Positions 8,276 to 16,757 of a DNA stretch of 64,000 nt are shown in pieces (positions within the stretch are counted from its first letter, which is position 1; the number at the start of each line of letters is the position of its first letter). This DNA comes from Thiohalophilus sp046483665 (GTDB lineage: Bacteria > Pseudomonadota > Gammaproteobacteria > UBA6429 > Thiohalophilaceae). The stretch spans positions 11,029 to 75,028 of the forward strand of contig NZ_JAWOCR010000011.1 of assembly GCF_046483665.1 (NCBI RefSeq). Direction: 5' to 3'. The notes under the pieces were generated by a model that was not told where the DNA came from, did no database searches, and saw nothing but the letters and a program-made list of their open reading frames with translations. Position numbers and translations under genes: made by a program.

Positions 8276-9538
8276 ATGCAACAGGAACTGATTTACGCTG
8301 CAATCGCTGTTGGTTCCCTGCTGGTCGGGGCGCTGGGGGTATATCTGTGGTTACAGAAACGCATCCATGCACTGCAACGGGAAAACAGCGAACTGAGTAC
8401 GACGCTGGAGCTGGAGCGCCGGCATGCCGAGGAGAAACTGGAAACGCTGACCCAGGCCCGCGAGCAACTCAAGGAAACCTTTTCGTCTATTTCCAGCCAG
8501 GCACTGAAACATAATTCCGAGGAGTTCCTGCGACTGGCGCAACAGAATCTGGAAAAATTCCAGAACCAGGCCAAAGGCGATCTGGCGCAGAAGGAAAAAG
8601 CCTTCGAACAATTGATCAAGCCTATCCGGGACTCGCTGGAAAAAACCGAACAGCAGATCCACAGCATCGAAAAAGATCGCAAGGAAGCCTATGGCGCGCT
8701 GCACAAGCACATCGAAACCATGAACCTGACCCAGCAGGAGTTACGTAACCAGACTCATAACCTGGTTCAGGCGCTGCGGCGTCCCGAGGTGCGCGGCCAG
8801 TGGGGTGAACTGACCCTCAAGCGACTGGCGGAGCTGGCCGGCATGGTCGAGCATTGTGATTTTTATCAGCAGGAAAACGTCAAAACCGACGAAGGTCGTC
8901 AGCGTCCGGATATGATCGTGCGCATGCCCGACGGGCGCGAGATTGTGGTCGATGTCAAAACACCCCTGGATGCCTATTTAAGTGCCATTGAAAGCAGCGA
9001 CGAGGAGCAGCGCAAGCAACACATGCAGCGCCATGCCAAAAACGTTCGCCAGCGCATCAACGAGCTGCACAGCAAGGCGTACTGGAGTCAGTTCAGCCAG
9101 TCACCGGAGTTTGTGGTGCTGTTTATTCCCGGTGACCAGTTCCTCAGCGCGGCCCTGGAAACCGATTATCAATTGATGGAAGATGCGTTGAGTAAAAATG
9201 TAATTCTGGCCACCCCTACCAGCTTTGTCGCCTTGCTGCGCGCGGTGGCTTACGGCTGGCGTCAGGAACAACTGGCCAAAAATGCCGAGCAGATCAAAAA
9301 GATCGGCGAAGAGCTGTATCAACGGCTGGCGACCTTTACCGGCCATTTACAAAAGATGGGGCGTAGCCTGGATGCGACCGTCAAACACTTCAACAGTACG
9401 GTGGGGTCGTTTGACAGCCGCATCCTGCCCAGCGTGCAGAAATTTCGCGAGATGGGTATCAGCTCCAGCAAGGAGATCGAGGCGCAGGAACAGGTCGAAA
9501 GCGGCGTGCGTCAGATCGAGACCGACACTGACCAGTAG
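8276..9538 (+). CDS. rmuC: DNA recombination protein RmuC
   Basis: RmuC limits recombination at short inverted repeats in E. coli; the core belongs to a nuclease-like fold. The protein has 420 residues: an N-terminal membrane helix (about 5-25), a long charged coiled coil (about 28-150), then the RmuC domain with RRPEVRGQWGELTL, RPDMIVRMPDGREIVVD and FIPGDQFLSAAL. Its link to inverted repeats is notable in a window full of them, though no connection is shown. The start ATG lies in a weak ribosome-binding context, directly after repeat B4. Confidence 0.94.
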   Translation: MQQELIYAAIAVGSLLVGALGVYLWLQKRIHALQRENSELSTTLELERRHAEEKLETLTQAREQLKETFSSISSQALKHNSEEFLRLAQQNLEKFQNQAKGDLAQKEKAFEQLIKPIRDSLEKTEQQIHSIEKDRKEAYGALHKHIETMNLTQQELRNQTHNLVQALRRPEVRGQWGELTLKRLAELAGMVEHCDFYQQENVKTDEGRQRPDMIVRMPDGREIVVDVKTPLDAYLSAIESSDEEQRKQHMQRHAKNVRQRINELHSKAYWSQFSQSPEFVVLFIPGDQFLSAALETDYQLMEDALSKNVILATPTSFVALLRAVAYGWRQEQLAKNAEQIKKIGEELYQRLATFTGHLQKMGRSLDATVKHFNSTVGSFDSRILPSVQKFREMGISSSKEIEAQEQVESGVRQIETDTDQ

Positions 9539-9542
9539 TCAG

Positions 9543-9764
9543 TTATTCCTTGAGTTTACCCTTGATTTCCGAACCAAGATCCTCCACTTTCTTGCCAGCC
9601 CGTTCCATGGCCTCGCCGGTACTTTCCTGCAGGCGCTGCTGCAGGGTTGGCCCGTCGAAAGGATTACTCAAGATCGGTTTGCCCTTGCCAATATTAACGC
9701 CAAACCACATCCCGACGGCGAGGCCAATAATGATGCCAAAGAGGATCAGTTTGAGTTTTTTCAT
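9543..9764 (-). CDS. Small single-span membrane protein, unknown function
   Basis: 73 residues: a basic start MKKLK, one hydrophobic helix (about residues 6-24, with glycine spacing), then a charged tail with amphipathic character (LQQRLQESTGEAMERAGKKVEDL) resembling YtxH-like small proteins. It converges with rmuC, their stops four bases apart. It shares a short upstream region with hpnC in the other direction. No function can be assigned. A purely overlapping reading is unlikely because the composition is protein-like and it has its own start after the TATAAT region. Confidence 0.65.
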   Translation of the reverse strand: MKKLKLILFGIIIGLAVGMWFGVNIGKGKPILSNPFDGPTLQQRLQESTGEAMERAGKKVEDLGSEIKGKLKE

Positions 9765-9783
9765 TGCCTGCGACCTGATTCTT

Positions 9784-9789
9784 TATAAT
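9784..9789 (+). promoter_or_regulatory. Candidate -10 for the hpnC operon
   Basis: A perfect TATAAT 27 bases before the hpnC start, in the 52-base gap between two divergent genes. The -35 is weak (TTTTCA at 20 bases, or TTGCCT at 14). Confidence 0.35.
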
Positions 9790-9816
9790 GTGCTTACAAT
9801 ACTATAGACGACTCTC

Positions 9817-10719
9817 ATGACAAGCAACATACTGGCCGACGCTTATGCCCATTGCGCGACAATAGCGAGCAATCATTACGAGAATTTTCCCGTTGCCAGT
9901 CGTCTGCTGCCGGCCCGGATTCGACCGGCAGTAACGGTCATTTATGCTTTCGCCCGCCGCGCCGATGATTTCGCCGATGAGGGTGACTTGAGTCGTGAAC
10001 AACGCCTGGCCCGGCTCGATGAGTACCGACATCGCCTGCAACAATTGCAGAGGGGGGAATCGTTTGATGACCCGATATTCGTCGCCCTGCAGGATGTCAT
10101 CACGCACCATCACCTGCCTGTCGAACCCTTACACCGGTTATTGCAGGCCTTTGCTCAGGATGTAGAGAAGACCCGTTATGCCGATTTTGGCGAGCTGATG
10201 GACTATTGCCGCTGTTCCGCCAACCCGATCGGCGAACTCCTGCTGCATCTCAACGACGCCGCCAGCGAGCGCAACATCGGTTATTCCAATGCCATTTGCA
10301 CTGCCCTGCAGTTGATCAATTTTCTGCAGGATATGCATCAGGATTATCAGGAAAATAACCGTATCTATATTCCCCGGGACGAGATGCAGCGCTTTGGTGT
10401 CAGCGAACAACATATCGCCAGCCGCAAGACCGATTTTGCCATGCAAGGCCTGATGCGCCAGCAGATCGAACGGGCGCGCCGACTTCTCGAATCCGGCGCG
10501 CCGCTGGGCTTGCTTCTCAGCGGGCGCTTTGGTCTGGAAATACGACTGGTCATCGCCGGCGGCGGCCGTATTCTCAAACATCTGCACGACAACAGCCAGG
10601 CGGCATTCGCCCGTCCCCGACTCACGCCACGTGACAAACTGGCCATGCTGGCACAGGCGGCCCTGCCCCGAATGCTCGGCCGTCGCCGAGGCCCTGGCAA
10701 ATCGGGCTGTGGAATCTGA
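9817..10719 (+). CDS. hpnC: Squalene synthase HpnC (presqualene diphosphate to hydroxysqualene)
   Basis: Squalene/phytoene synthase family, 300 residues. In the three-enzyme bacterial route HpnC turns presqualene diphosphate into hydroxysqualene. The first aspartate-rich motif is RRADDFADEG (about 48-56); the second is the HpnC-type NFLQDMHQDYQENNRIYIP. The second motif differs from the HpnD form in the next gene, supporting distinct roles. First gene of a tight operon: hpnD starts 15 bases downstream. The C-terminus is basic (LGRRRGPGKSG). Confidence 0.92.
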   Translation: MTSNILADAYAHCATIASNHYENFPVASRLLPARIRPAVTVIYAFARRADDFADEGDLSREQRLARLDEYRHRLQQLQRGESFDDPIFVALQDVITHHHLPVEPLHRLLQAFAQDVEKTRYADFGELMDYCRCSANPIGELLLHLNDAASERNIGYSNAICTALQLINFLQDMHQDYQENNRIYIPRDEMQRFGVSEQHIASRKTDFAMQGLMRQQIERARRLLESGAPLGLLLSGRFGLEIRLVIAGGGRILKHLHDNSQAAFARPRLTPRDKLAMLAQAALPRMLGRRRGPGKSGCGI

Positions 10720-10734
10720 TACACTGGCCGCATC

Positions 10735-11610
10735 ATGACCCCCGATCAATATTGTCAGAACAAGGCCGCCTCCAGCGGTTCCAGTTTCTATTACAGTTTT
10801 CTGTTTCTCACCCGCCCCAGGCGCCGGGCGATCATGGCCCTGTATGCCTTCTGCCGTGAAGTGGACGACGTGGTGGATGACAACAAGACACCGGAGGTGA
10901 GCCGGGTCAAGTTGCAATGGTGGAAAGATGAAATCGATCGCCTGTTCGATAGTCAGCCACAGCATCCCGTGACGCAGGCCTTACAGTCGGTGATTGCTGA
11001 ATTCGACCTGCCCCGCGAGTACTTCGTAGAGATCATTGACGGCATGGAAATGGATCTCGAACAACATCGCTATGCCACGTTCAAGGAGTTGTCCCTGTAC
11101 TGTTACCGGGCCGCCAGTGTGGTCGGATTGTTATCGGCGGAAATTTTCGGTTACCGGGATCGGCAAACACTCAAATACGCCCGGGATCTGGGCCTGGCGT
11201 TTCAACTGACCAACATCCTGCGTGATGTCGGAGAAGATGCCCGACGCGGACGTATCTATCTGCCCCAGGAAGATCTGCAGCGCTTTGGTGTGCAGGAAGC
11301 GGATCTGTTACAGGGCAAGGAAAGTTCCGAATTTTATCAACTGATGGCATTCGAGGCAGAACGGGCCCGCGATTATTATCAACGCGCCCATGCCCATTTG
11401 CCCGAAATCGACCGTCGTGACCAGCGTGCGGGGCTGATCATGAGCCGCATCTATCAACGTCTGCTGGACGAGCTGGAAAAAGACGGGTTTCATGTCCTGA
11501 CCCGTCGCATTAATCTGACCGCACTGGCCAAGTTATGGCTGGCCGCTACAACTGTCTGGCATGAACGAGGGTGGAGACGCTCGCAGTCGGACAGGGAACA
11601 TTCCCGATGA
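10735..11610 (+). CDS. hpnD: Presqualene diphosphate synthase HpnD
   Basis: Condenses two farnesyl diphosphates to presqualene diphosphate. 291 residues. Both Mg2+-binding motifs are intact: CREVDDVVDD (about 40-49) and NILRDVGEDARRGRIYLP. The stop TGA overlaps the ATG of hpnE by four bases. The family also contains phytoene synthases; the neighbours hpnC and hpnE decide in favour of squalene. Confidence 0.94.
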   Translation: MTPDQYCQNKAASSGSSFYYSFLFLTRPRRRAIMALYAFCREVDDVVDDNKTPEVSRVKLQWWKDEIDRLFDSQPQHPVTQALQSVIAEFDLPREYFVEIIDGMEMDLEQHRYATFKELSLYCYRAASVVGLLSAEIFGYRDRQTLKYARDLGLAFQLTNILRDVGEDARRGRIYLPQEDLQRFGVQEADLLQGKESSEFYQLMAFEAERARDYYQRAHAHLPEIDRRDQRAGLIMSRIYQRLLDELEKDGFHVLTRRINLTALAKLWLAATTVWHERGWRRSQSDREHSR

Positions 11611-12947
11611 AACAGGCTCCGGTGGTCATCGTCGGTGGCGGCTGGGCCGGCCTGGCTGCTGCAGCGGATCTGGCCGCTCGCGGCCTTCAGCCGTTGCTGC
11701 TGGAAGCCGGCAAGCAACCCGGTGGTCGGGCACGCAAGGTCGCTTTCGCCGGCCAGGCCGTGGACAATGGACAACATCTGTTTATCGGCGCCTATCATCA
11801 TACTCTGCGCCTGCTGAAGCAGTTTGAGCTGCCTGTTGAAGAGTTGTTCAAGCGCCAGCCCCTGCACCTGACCCTGCAACATCCGCAGGGGCCAAAATTA
11901 TCGCTGCGCGCTCCCCGCCTGCCCGCCCCGCTGCACTTGCTATGGGCACTGCTTAACGCCCAGGGACTGTCGACCCGCAGTCGCTGGCAGGCTCTGAAAT
12001 TTGGCTGGCGTCTGTCTCGTCACAAAGTGATGACGCAAACCGATCAATCTGTTCTGGCCCTGCTCAGGCAATGGCAGCAGCCCCGGGAACTGATCGAGTC
12101 CTTCTGGACACCGCTGTGTCTGGCTATTATGAATACCCCGGTCGGGGACAGCTCGGCAGAGTTATTTCTCAGCGTGTTGCGGGATGCTTTTTTGCATCAA
12201 CGGGTCGATTCGGATCTGTTATATGCCCGCCGCGATCTCGGCCATTTATTCAGTGAGCCCGCCATGCAATACATCGAACATCAGGGCGGAGAAGTACAAC
12301 TGGGGCGGCGGGTCTTGCAATTGCACATCGAACAACAGCAAATCAGGGGCATAGTCACCGGCGGGGGAGAAATCCGGACTTCCCAGGTGATCCTGGCGGT
12401 TCCGCCGCGTGCAGCCGCCGCACTGTGTGAGTCCCATCCCGAACTGGCCGAATTACAACAACAGTGCAGCGCCTTTGAATACGAACCGATCTGTACGATT
12501 TATCTGCAATACCCCAAACAGGTGCAATTACCGCAACCCATGCTGGGACTACTCGGTGGCCTCGGACAATGGGTATTCGATCGTCGCCTGTATGGCCAGC
12601 ACGGGCTGCTGGCGGTCGTGATCAGTACCGGGGGCAAACACATGCGCCTGACCAATGCCCAATTGATCTCCCGGATCGGCGAAGAGTTGCAAAACCACTT
12701 TCCCCACTGGCCTGCACACGAGCAGGCCATGGTAATTCGGGAAAAACGGGCGACCTTTGCCAGTCGGGTCGGCATCAACTCACAGCGTCCCGACAATCAT
12801 ACCGCTATTGATGGCCTGTGGCTGGCCGGGGATTATACCCGGACCAATTATCCCGCCACGCTCGAAGGTGCAGTGAAAAGTGGGTTACAATGCGCCACCC
12901 TGGCCCACCGGGCAGTTCATACCCCGAGACAAGACGCTTTTTCATGA
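11607..12947 (+). CDS. hpnE: Hydroxysqualene dehydroxylase HpnE
   Basis: FAD-dependent amine-oxidase-fold enzyme that reduces hydroxysqualene to squalene. The ATG at 11607 is chosen because it overlaps the hpnD stop (ATGA) and puts the dinucleotide-binding motif VIVGGGWAGLAAAADLAARG at residues 6-25, as usual. This gives 446 residues; an in-frame ATG at 11571 would add twelve residues of no family character. The C-terminal FAD contact LWLAGDYTRTNYPATLEGAV is present. Its stop again overlaps the next start. Confidence 0.93.
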   Translation: MKQAPVVIVGGGWAGLAAAADLAARGLQPLLLEAGKQPGGRARKVAFAGQAVDNGQHLFIGAYHHTLRLLKQFELPVEELFKRQPLHLTLQHPQGPKLSLRAPRLPAPLHLLWALLNAQGLSTRSRWQALKFGWRLSRHKVMTQTDQSVLALLRQWQQPRELIESFWTPLCLAIMNTPVGDSSAELFLSVLRDAFLHQRVDSDLLYARRDLGHLFSEPAMQYIEHQGGEVQLGRRVLQLHIEQQQIRGIVTGGGEIRTSQVILAVPPRAAAALCESHPELAELQQQCSAFEYEPICTIYLQYPKQVQLPQPMLGLLGGLGQWVFDRRLYGQHGLLAVVISTGGKHMRLTNAQLISRIGEELQNHFPHWPAHEQAMVIREKRATFASRVGINSQRPDNHTAIDGLWLAGDYTRTNYPATLEGAVKSGLQCATLAHRAVHTPRQDAFS

Positions 12948-13726
12948 CCACATCACTCATTGATTATCAGCCCGCCGCGGATCTGCTGCAGGATCGGGTC
13001 ATCCTTGTCACCGGTGCCGGCGACGGGATCGGTGCCGCCCTCGCCACTTCACTCGCGGCGCACGGCGCGACCGTGATCCTGCTGGGGCGAACGATTAAAA
13101 AACTGGAGAAGATCTACGATGCCATCGTTGCTGCGGGCTATCCGCAGCCGGCCATTGTGCCGCTGGATCTGGAAGGTGCCACGGCTGACCACTATCAGGA
13201 ACTCGCCGCCACCCTGCAACAGGAGTACGGTCGCCTGGACGGCCTGGTGCATAACGCCACCTATCTTGGCGCATTAATGCCAGTGGAACATTATGATCTG
13301 CAATTGTGGGCCCGGGTCCTGCAAACCAACCTGACCGCGCCGTTGTTGCTGACCCGCGCCCTGTTGCCGCTATTAAAACAATCGACAGCGGCGTCGGTCA
13401 TCTTTACCTCTGCCAGTGAAATCCAGGGGGGACGCGCCTACTGGGGTGCCTACAGCGTGAGCAAGGCCGGTGCCGATAACCTGATGCAGATCCTGGCCAG
13501 CGAACTGGAAACCAACACCTCTATCCGCGTTAACAGTCTCATTCCCGGGCCGGTACAAAGCCAGACCCGTCGCACCGCTTTCCCCGGCGAGGATCCCAAC
13601 CAGCATCCCGAGATCGAAACCCTGCTGCCCGCCTACCTCTACCTGCTCGGCCCCGACAGCGAAAACGTCAACGGCCAGATTTTGCATGCGCAAGAGAGTC
13701 ACCAGGTCCTGGCAGCTAGTATCTAG
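12944..13726 (+). CDS. Short-chain dehydrogenase/reductase, YciK-like
   Basis: NAD(P)-binding Rossmann protein of 260 residues. TGAGDGIG (23-30) is the cofactor loop, HNATYLG the NAG-type motif and YSVSK the catalytic Tyr/Lys. It resembles E. coli YciK, whose substrate is unknown to me, and a yciK homologue also lies near ubiG-mupP in Pseudomonas. Start 12944 overlaps hpnE (ATGA), so it is translated with the squalene genes. A role in hopanoid or lipid tailoring is possible but not shown. It converges with the thioredoxin gene. Confidence 0.85.
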   Translation: MTTSLIDYQPAADLLQDRVILVTGAGDGIGAALATSLAAHGATVILLGRTIKKLEKIYDAIVAAGYPQPAIVPLDLEGATADHYQELAATLQQEYGRLDGLVHNATYLGALMPVEHYDLQLWARVLQTNLTAPLLLTRALLPLLKQSTAASVIFTSASEIQGGRAYWGAYSVSKAGADNLMQILASELETNTSIRVNSLIPGPVQSQTRRTAFPGEDPNQHPEIETLLPAYLYLLGPDSENVNGQILHAQESHQVLAASI

Positions 13727-13735
13727 CCCCTGTTT

Positions 13736-14779
13736 TTATTCCCAGAGGTCGACATGCTCGCCCTGTTCTTCGAGTTTGTCGGCGCGGGCCGAGAGGTAAC
13801 GCTGCAGGTTGGGCTGCTCCTTATAAGCGCCCGAAGCGATATAGTCCATGATGGACTGGACATGAAATGCCCGTAAATACGCTTCGGCACGAAAGACCTC
13901 CTTGCCCGTGCTGTCAAAGAACACCAGTGTTGGGGCATACTTGATATCCAGCTCCCCTGCCAGTTTCCTGGCGGTGATCTGCTTGCCATCCGGCCCGACA
14001 ACCTTGTCCTTGCTCCACATATCCAGTCTGACGACATCAAAACGCTGCAGTTGTTCACGGGTGGTTTCGCGCTGGTAAATATCCCCGTGCAGCTCATCAC
14101 AGGCCTTGCATTGCTTTTGTTCGAACATCAGCAATAATGGCTTGCCGCCAGTAGCCAGTTGATTGAGATTATACGGTGGCTTGAGCAGAAACTCGGCCTG
14201 GTGCAATTTGCCGCTTGCTTTCTCGCCGCCTTGTTCCTTGTAATATTCACTAAAACTCAGCTGATTCTCTTTTTTCTCGCTGACATATTCCAGCGCGGCC
14301 ATGAATTTATCGGGGGCATAATAGCCGTTGACGCGCAGCGCAACCTTGCCGTTTTCATCCATCATCAGCAGTGTCGGCGTGAACATCACCTTGAGGTTCT
14401 CGGCGAATGTCTTTTCAGTCAGCATATCCCCCTTCAGATCGGTCACTTCTCGATCACCCCACATATTAATAGCGATCACATCGAAGTTTTCCTGCGTCAT
14501 TTCGGCAATATCCTTCTGGCCAAAGTTATCCTGCAGCAGCTTGGAGCAATAGGGACAGCCATCCTGATAAAAATAGAGCATTAACCGCTTGTCCTGCCGG
14601 GCGGCCTCATCGATATCCTCACGGATATCCAGAAACGAGTTTTTGAACCAGGCCGGTTTCTCGTGATAGCCCGGATTGTTCATTCCCTCGTCCAGCCCGT
14701 CACCTTCTGCCGCCAGGCTCTGTTGCGCGGCCAACAGAAACACCACCGGTACAAAACGCCAGAATCGCTTGAGCAGCAT
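13736..14779 (-). CDS. Secreted protein with two thioredoxin-fold domains
   Basis: 347 residues with a Sec signal peptide (about 1-24, ending SLAAEG). Two thioredoxin-like domains follow: the first (about 50-165) with CPYC at 75-78 and a Thr-Pro cis-proline motif FTPTLL, the second (about 200-320) with CKAC at 224-227 and YAPTLVFF. Both therefore keep a redox-active CxxC pair. Single-domain relatives (SoxW/thioredoxin_2 type) reduce periplasmic disulfides in sulfur oxidisers. Two active sites in one chain suggest a relay or a reductase/isomerase. GGGGGAGA precedes the ATG. Partner proteins are not visible nearby. Confidence 0.8.
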   Translation of the reverse strand: MLLKRFWRFVPVVFLLAAQQSLAAEGDGLDEGMNNPGYHEKPAWFKNSFLDIREDIDEAARQDKRLMLYFYQDGCPYCSKLLQDNFGQKDIAEMTQENFDVIAINMWGDREVTDLKGDMLTEKTFAENLKVMFTPTLLMMDENGKVALRVNGYYAPDKFMAALEYVSEKKENQLSFSEYYKEQGGEKASGKLHQAEFLLKPPYNLNQLATGGKPLLLMFEQKQCKACDELHGDIYQRETTREQLQRFDVVRLDMWSKDKVVGPDGKQITARKLAGELDIKYAPTLVFFDSTGKEVFRAEAYLRAFHVQSIMDYIASGAYKEQPNLQRYLSARADKLEEQGEHVDLWE

Positions 14780-14950
14780 GTCTCTCCCCCTTTTTAAATA
14801 GTTATGCTGATTGGTCTTTTAGACCGCACTGTTACCCAGCCGTTCCGGAAAAACAAGCCACAGAGTGCCAGGGAATTGACGCCCCGGGACACAACTTTAC
14901 ACAGCCATTTTAAGTGCCTGTTTTTATTGTATTTTATAAATTTTCATAAC

Positions 14951-14966
14951 TGGCACGCTTTTCGCA
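14951..14966 (+). promoter_or_regulatory. Candidate sigma-54 promoter for the diguanylate cyclase
   Basis: TGGCACGCTTTTCGCA: the -24 element TGGCACG is perfect, ten bases separate GG and GC as required, and the -12 element is TCGCA against TTGCA, one mismatch. The predicted start is about 14977, 25 bases before the ATG at 15002, which has an AAGGGTG ribosome-binding site between. Confidence 0.6.
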
Positions 14967-15001
14967 TATTAAGCACAGCAATGCATGTGAAGGGTGAAAA
15001 C

Positions 15002-15943
15002 ATGGCAATAAACAGTACAACAGGCAGCCAGGACACTTCTGTCACCGCCGGGCATCTCGGCCAGGACCAACTTGGCATTGCGCCGACTGACCTGCAACAG
15101 ACGCTTGAACTGGCAGGTTTGCTGCAAACAACCCTGGAAATCAACCAGATACTCGGGCATTTTCTCGATAGTGCACGCCTGCGGGTGGATTTTGACAGCC
15201 TGCATTACAGTTATGATGCGCTGGGACTTGAATTCGAGCAGGGTAATCGCAAGCGGCACAGTTGTGCCTATCGGCTAAAACTTGCCGGTGAATGCCTCGG
15301 TGAGCTGGTTTTCACCCGCCGCCAGCGGTTTGCCGAAGAGGAACTGCAGAAGATTGAAAACCTGCTCTGCCAGCTGATTTATCCCCTGCGCAACGGTATC
15401 TGGTACCAGCGCGCCGTGCATGCAATCCATGTCGATCAGTTGACTGGTGTACATAACCGGGGTGCCTTTGACTCCAGCCTGGTGCGCGAGATTGACCTCG
15501 CCCACAGGAACCAGACTCCCCTGTCTCTGGTGGTCGCCGACCTGGATAACTTCAAGCGGATCAATGACGAACATGGCCATGCCGTCGGCGATGACGTGCT
15601 GCGCGTCTTTGCCGAAACGCTGATGCAGAACATGCGCAGCAGTGATATCGTCTATCGTTATGGCGGCGAGGAATTTGTCATCCTGATGAGCAATACCGAC
15701 CGCCAGGGCGCCGAACTCGGTGCACAACGCCTGCGCGAAGCGGTCAACCAGACCGTATTTAGCAGTAAGGGCTTGAAGATTCCGGTTACCGCCAGTTTCG
15801 GCGTTGCCAGTCTCGGTCCCACCGATAACAGTACCACCCTGTTCGACAAGGCCGACCATGCCATGTACGAGGCAAAGAAAACCGGCCGCAACCGGGTTGT
15901 CTGCTTTATTGCCGAACCGGCCAAACAGGGTGAGGGTATCTGA
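15002..15943 (+). CDS. Diguanylate cyclase (GGDEF protein)
   Basis: Makes cyclic di-GMP. With the start at 15002 (AAGGGTG nine bases upstream) it has 313 residues. The N-terminal 130 residues look like a small GAF-type or other sensory domain with no membrane span. The GGDEF domain (about 140-305) has the active GGEEF at 221-225 and an intact inhibitory RxxD site, RSSD at 212-215. An upstream in-frame ATG at 14981 and the long reading frame before it are rejected because the sigma-54-type promoter would lie inside them. YcgR, a c-di-GMP receptor, is encoded at 58156. Confidence 0.92.
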   Translation: MAINSTTGSQDTSVTAGHLGQDQLGIAPTDLQQTLELAGLLQTTLEINQILGHFLDSARLRVDFDSLHYSYDALGLEFEQGNRKRHSCAYRLKLAGECLGELVFTRRQRFAEEELQKIENLLCQLIYPLRNGIWYQRAVHAIHVDQLTGVHNRGAFDSSLVREIDLAHRNQTPLSLVVADLDNFKRINDEHGHAVGDDVLRVFAETLMQNMRSSDIVYRYGGEEFVILMSNTDRQGAELGAQRLREAVNQTVFSSKGLKIPVTASFGVASLGPTDNSTTLFDKADHAMYEAKKTGRNRVVCFIAEPAKQGEGI

Positions 15944-16036
15944 TCGCCGGAACATGAACGCCATCACACCCGCGTGATGTCCCTGAAAGGGAAACCGGCT
16001 ATACTGATCCCAAATCCGGCCCCGGCAGCAACTGCA

Positions 16037-16465
16037 ATGAATTATCTGCAACAACTGGAAAAAATCCTCGACAGCCGCTTCAAGGTGGTCAGCATCGAAA
16101 CCTACGATACCGATCGGGTCAGCGAGCTGTTCACCCAGCTCAGTCGCTTCAGCAACAAGGCCTTTTACATGCACCTGCCGGATGAAGGCTTGCATCGTCT
16201 GGGGGCCGCCCACATCACCATTCCCCGCACCCGCACCCCACTGGAGTTACTCGAGCATATCGAGAACACCCCCCATTTTGGAATTTATATCCTGCGTGAT
16301 TTCAGAGCGGCGCTGGAAGACAAGAAAGTCGTCGACAAACTCAAACAGATCGGCGCCGGTGACAAACGCAAGGTAGTTATCCTGCTGAGCGAATACATCG
16401 AACTGCCCCGCGAACTCAAGCCCTACACCCTGCGATCCAAGCACCAGATCAAGCAAGCAAGCTAG
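16037..16465 (+). CDS. Stand-alone Ycf46-type N-terminal domain
   Basis: About 142 residues. It matches my memory of the N-terminal domain of Ycf46 AAA ATPases: a start like MNYLQQLEKIL, a VSIETYDTDRV strand, then GIYILRDFRAALEDKKVVDKL and VVILLSEYIELPREL. The AAA domain itself is absent: the frame stops here and the next sequence is repeats. ATG 16037 is preferred from the domain boundary; GTG 15974 or ATG 15977 would add about twenty residues, with no clear ribosome-binding site for any of them. A TATACT hexamer (16000-16005) lies at a suitable distance before 16037. Function unknown. Confidence 0.6.
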   Translation: MNYLQQLEKILDSRFKVVSIETYDTDRVSELFTQLSRFSNKAFYMHLPDEGLHRLGAAHITIPRTRTPLELLEHIENTPHFGIYILRDFRAALEDKKVVDKLKQIGAGDKRKVVILLSEYIELPRELKPYTLRSKHQIKQAS

Positions 16466-16473
16466 GCCCTTCG

Positions 16474-16510
16474 GGCGAGGTACGAGGGCCGGGTGACGAG
16501 TGACGAGGAA
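16474..16510. repeat. Heptamer half element A3
   Basis: One arm of GGTACGA/GTGACGA/GTGACGAGG units beginning eight bases after the preceding stop codon. No complementary arm is found before rluB. Confidence 0.6.
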
Positions 16511-16580
16511 CATCAACACCCGGATAGTTCGATCGGGATTTCATTTAACCTGTACCGCTTTTCAAATATGCCCGGAGAAT

Positions 16581-16731
16581 AACGCGGAGGTCGCGGAGTC
16601 GCGGAGAAAATGATTTTTATAAAGGTTTCACCCTGGCAGGTGGCTCCTGGTTCAAATTCATCACGTCCGTCAGCACCAGACAATTCAAACTCTGCGACTC
16701 CGCGACTCCGCGACTCCACGAACTCTGCGTT
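16581..16731. repeat. Octamer-arm inverted repeat B5
   Basis: Left arm 16581-16606 and right arm 16690-16731, built of GTCGCGGA units (8-base period) and their complement. The right arm is longer, about five units. The right arm ends 26 bases beyond the rluB stop, in the gap between two convergent genes. Confidence 0.8.
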
Positions 16732-16757
16732 GCTTCCCAGTGAATAAGAAAAAGGAA

